In this document: positions 14,864 through 16,724 of the stretch, one piece after another | Numbering within the stretch: the stretch's first letter is position 1 | Layout of the letters: each line of letters starts with the position of its first letter | Origin: an uncultured Prevotella sp. | GTDB lineage: Bacteria > Bacteroidota > Bacteroidia > Bacteroidales > Bacteroidaceae | Direction: 5' to 3' | Assembly (NCBI GenBank): GCA_900550635.1 | Contig: URSZ01000048.1 | Coordinates: 1-16,724 of the forward strand | Length of the DNA stretch: 16,724 nucleotides | Notes under the pieces: model-generated | The model's database searches: none | Seen by the model: the letters and a program-made list of their open reading frames with translations, nothing else | What the model was told of the DNA's origin: nothing | Position numbers and translations under genes: made by a program

Positions 14864-16474
14864 ATGAAAAAATTATCTACCACTTTAATTCTTTTGCTCG
14901 CCTCTTTTTCTGTAGCTATGGCAACAGAATACAATGGCAAGCTCAAAGTTACAATAAATGGCGCGTCTACATATCAGGACGACGTATTTACTGTAAACGA
15001 CAATGGGGATGGCACTTATACCTTTTTACTTAAGAATTTCATATTGTCAGCCGGAGGCAACGATATGCCGGTTGGGAATATCGAGATAGCGAATGTGAAC
15101 GGGACAAAACAGGGAGACGTTACAGTCATCAATGTCTCGCAGGGAATTACCATAACGCAAGGCGATGACCCTGCCTACCAGCCGTCTGAATGGATGGGCC
15201 CAATGTTGAGCATGGGCTCAGGAGGAAGCATACCCATTGAACTTACTGCAGAAATAAATGAGTATGGTTTGTATGCGCATATCGATATTGATATGATGTC
15301 TACTATGAAGCAGGTAATAGAGGTTACGTTTAGCAGCGGTTATCAGATTAAGAACTCCGGATTTGAAACATTCCATGAAGCTTCAGTTACCAATCCTATG
15401 AGTCCTAACGAAACGGTAACAAGCGATGAGCCTGACAACTGGCACTCATTTATGAGCGCAACAAACGACGGGCTGTCGTCAATTTTAGCATGGTTTGCAA
15501 TGAATGCACCCCATACTTTTGCGAGCAATGATGTCCGTCCCGGTTCTGCCGGACAAAGCAGTCTCTTGATAACATCGTCTCCTACGCCTATAGGCGTGAT
15601 TGCCAACGGTACGGTTACAACAGGCCGGTTAAATGCCGGTGCAATAGATGCGGCCGACACGAAAAACCATTCGTATAGCGACCTTACTGTAACGGATGTT
15701 GACGCCAACGGTGACCCGTTCTATTCCAAGCTCAATGCACGTCCCGACAGCCTTATTGCATGGGTTAAGTTCAAGCAGACCACACCGAGTGAAGAATACC
15801 CTTACGCAACCATCAAAGCCGTTGTTACCGACGGAACATATTACCAAGACCCCGAGGACAAGGAATATACCAACGTTTTGGCGCGTGCGGTGAACAACAC
15901 GATAGAGAGCAACGGTTTCGTTTGGCAGCGTTTGGCCATTCCGTTCGAGTACACCGCCAATGCTTCAACGCTTACTCCGAAAGTAATACATGTGACGGCT
16001 TCGACTAATGCAACGCCGGGAAAAGGAAGCATAGACTCTTTGTTTATCGATGACATGTCGCTTGTTTACAATTGTGGCGTATCGGAGGTAAAGGTTAAGG
16101 GCGTTTCTGTTCCCAACTTTAGTGAAGGACTGTATGAATACAATGTTAAGGTGGCTTACACTTCCCTTACTGCCGACGATGTCGTTGTAACCGCAACAGG
16201 TGCGGGAACTATTGTCGAGAAAAGCATTGAGAACACAGAAAGCGGCGCAACCGTAACAATCAAGGCAACGTCGAACGATATGCTGGAGATAAAGACCTAC
16301 ACCGTTAATGTTGAGAAAGACAAGACCAACGGCATTACTCCCGATACGGTTATAGAGTCTGAAATCAAAGACATTTATACAATCGAAGGCATAAAGGTTA
16401 CTGAAATGCTTCCGGGCAATATTTACATAGTTAAGTATTCCGACGGAAAGATAAAGAAGGTAATTAAGAAGTAA
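14864..16474 (+). CDS. Secreted calycin-like / PCMD protein with C-terminal sorting-like domain
   Basis: A 536-residue exported protein. The signal peptide (1-20, cleavage AMA/TEY) is of the ordinary type, with no lipobox. Residues 22-158 form a calycin-like beta-barrel of the sort found in Bacteroides (YNGKLKVTINGAS, then NDNGDGTYTFLLKNFIL). Residues 163-403 resemble a PCMD domain (NSGFETFHEA, EPDNWHSF, GSAGQSSLLITS, SLIAWVKFK, and SIDSLFIDDMSLVY). Residues 405-484 are a cadherin-like or Ig-like sandwich. The end, 500-536 (DIYTIEGIKVTEMLPGNIY, then a lysine-rich tail), resembles the short C-terminal domains of type IX secretion cargo and related Bacteroidales surface proteins. It follows the beta-barrel gene by 27 bases and shares its terminator. 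It may be displayed beside the lipoprotein; substrate and partner are not visible. Confidence 0.82.
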   Translation: MKKLSTTLILLLASFSVAMATEYNGKLKVTINGASTYQDDVFTVNDNGDGTYTFLLKNFILSAGGNDMPVGNIEIANVNGTKQGDVTVINVSQGITITQGDDPAYQPSEWMGPMLSMGSGGSIPIELTAEINEYGLYAHIDIDMMSTMKQVIEVTFSSGYQIKNSGFETFHEASVTNPMSPNETVTSDEPDNWHSFMSATNDGLSSILAWFAMNAPHTFASNDVRPGSAGQSSLLITSSPTPIGVIANGTVTTGRLNAGAIDAADTKNHSYSDLTVTDVDANGDPFYSKLNARPDSLIAWVKFKQTTPSEEYPYATIKAVVTDGTYYQDPEDKEYTNVLARAVNNTIESNGFVWQRLAIPFEYTANASTLTPKVIHVTASTNATPGKGSIDSLFIDDMSLVYNCGVSEVKVKGVSVPNFSEGLYEYNVKVAYTSLTADDVVVTATGAGTIVEKSIENTESGATVTIKATSNDMLEIKTYTVNVEKDKTNGITPDTVIESEIKDIYTIEGIKVTEMLPGNIYIVKYSDGKIKKVIKK

Positions 16475-16494
16475 ATTACAGTTTAAATAATCAG

Positions 16495-16529
16495 GCATGT
16501 TTGTCCTTTAAGGGCAAACATGCTTTTTT
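16495..16529 (+). terminator. Rho-independent terminator of the PCMD operon
   Basis: A 12-bp stem (GCATGTTTGTCC at 16495-16506 against GGGCAAACATGC at 16512-16523, one G-U pair) with a 5-base loop, followed at once by six Ts (16524-16529). It lies 21 bases past the stop of the calycin/PCMD gene and is a textbook intrinsic terminator. Confidence 0.93.
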
Positions 16530-16567
16530 ATAACTAAGTTACAGGCATTTTAAAAGAGTATTGCAAA

Positions 16568-16724
16568 GTGAAAATCCTGTTGTCGCTTTTATTTTTAGTT
16601 GTGTGCTTTTGGGCGTTCACCGGCTGTAACGGGGGCGAAAGGAAAACGCCGGAAGTTGTTGCCGAGAGCCATGAAACGGAAGCTCCCGTTGATGTCGTGT
16701 GGAAAGCTGACCCGAAAAACAAAG
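16568..16724 (+). CDS. Lipoprotein of unknown function, partial, GTG start (runs off the right edge)
   Basis: The frame opens at GTG 16568 and stays open to the end, 52 codons. The product starts MKILLSLLFLVVCFWAFTGC, a lipoprotein signal peptide with lipobox FTGC and Cys20 as lipidation site. A low-complexity polar linker follows (NGGERKTPEVVAESHETEAP, then VDVVWKADPKN). The frame upstream has a stop at 16535 and no ATG, so GTG is the only sensible start. It comes 39 bases after the terminator, so it has its own promoter, which I could not identify. Too little is visible to name a function. After Cys there is no acidic cluster, so surface export is not indicated. Confidence 0.7.
   Translation, partial: MKILLSLLFLVVCFWAFTGCNGGERKTPEVVAESHETEAPVDVVWKADPKNK

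Noticed and set aside
16534..16722. A 62-codon minus-strand frame at the right edge
   Set aside because: It is antisense to the GTG-started lipoprotein, which has a convincing signal peptide and lipobox.

Overview
The window looks like chromosomal DNA of a Bacteroidales bacterium (phylum Bacteroidota). Four things support this. The ATP synthase genes are in the order atpD-atpC-(small membrane gene)-atpB-atpE-atpF-atpH-atpA. FeoA and FeoB are fused. PCMD/calycin-like surface proteins of the Bacteroides type are present. Several genes also have a -7 box matching TAnnTTTG, the Bacteroidetes promoter pattern, 15-20 bases before the start. The genus cannot be read from the sequence.

Layout, left to right. 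(1) 1-5644, minus strand: F1Fo ATP synthase operon read right to left from atpD to atpA, which runs off the left edge. (2) 5645-6226: long upstream region with no convincing gene. It holds a candidate atpD promoter, a stretch that looks like a dispersed non-coding element, a tandem array of three 21-bp palindromes, and the pfkA terminator. (3) 6227-8788, minus strand: 6-phosphofructokinase, an NhaD-type Na+/H+ antiporter and tRNA-Gly(CCC) with a clear promoter. (4) 8993-11407, minus strand: fused FeoA-FeoB ferrous iron transporter. (5) 11628-12596, plus strand, divergent from feoAB: a regulator joining a ScdA/RIC-type hemerythrin-like di-iron domain to a LuxR-type helix-turn-helix. (6) 12597-12933: intergenic, with a second array of three 21-bp palindromes and the promoter of the next operon. 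(7) 12934-16474, plus strand: a three-gene envelope operon made of a PCMD lipoprotein, an outer-membrane beta-barrel and a secreted calycin-like/PCMD protein, closed by a strong terminator. (8) 16568 to the right edge: start of another lipoprotein, with a GTG start codon.

How it fits together. The atp operon, phosphofructokinase and NhaD are core energy and ion-homeostasis genes. The feoAB/regulator pair reads as an iron-uptake locus facing a putative di-iron sensor of NO, oxygen or iron, with its own DNA-binding domain. The PCMD operon probably builds an outer-membrane or cell-surface assembly with carbohydrate-related binding, but its substrate is unknown.

The two observations most worth following are the RIC-like/LuxR fusion beside feoAB and the paired triple-palindrome arrays. 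The array period is 21 bp, two turns of B-DNA, and the two arrays have the same orientation relative to flanking transcription.
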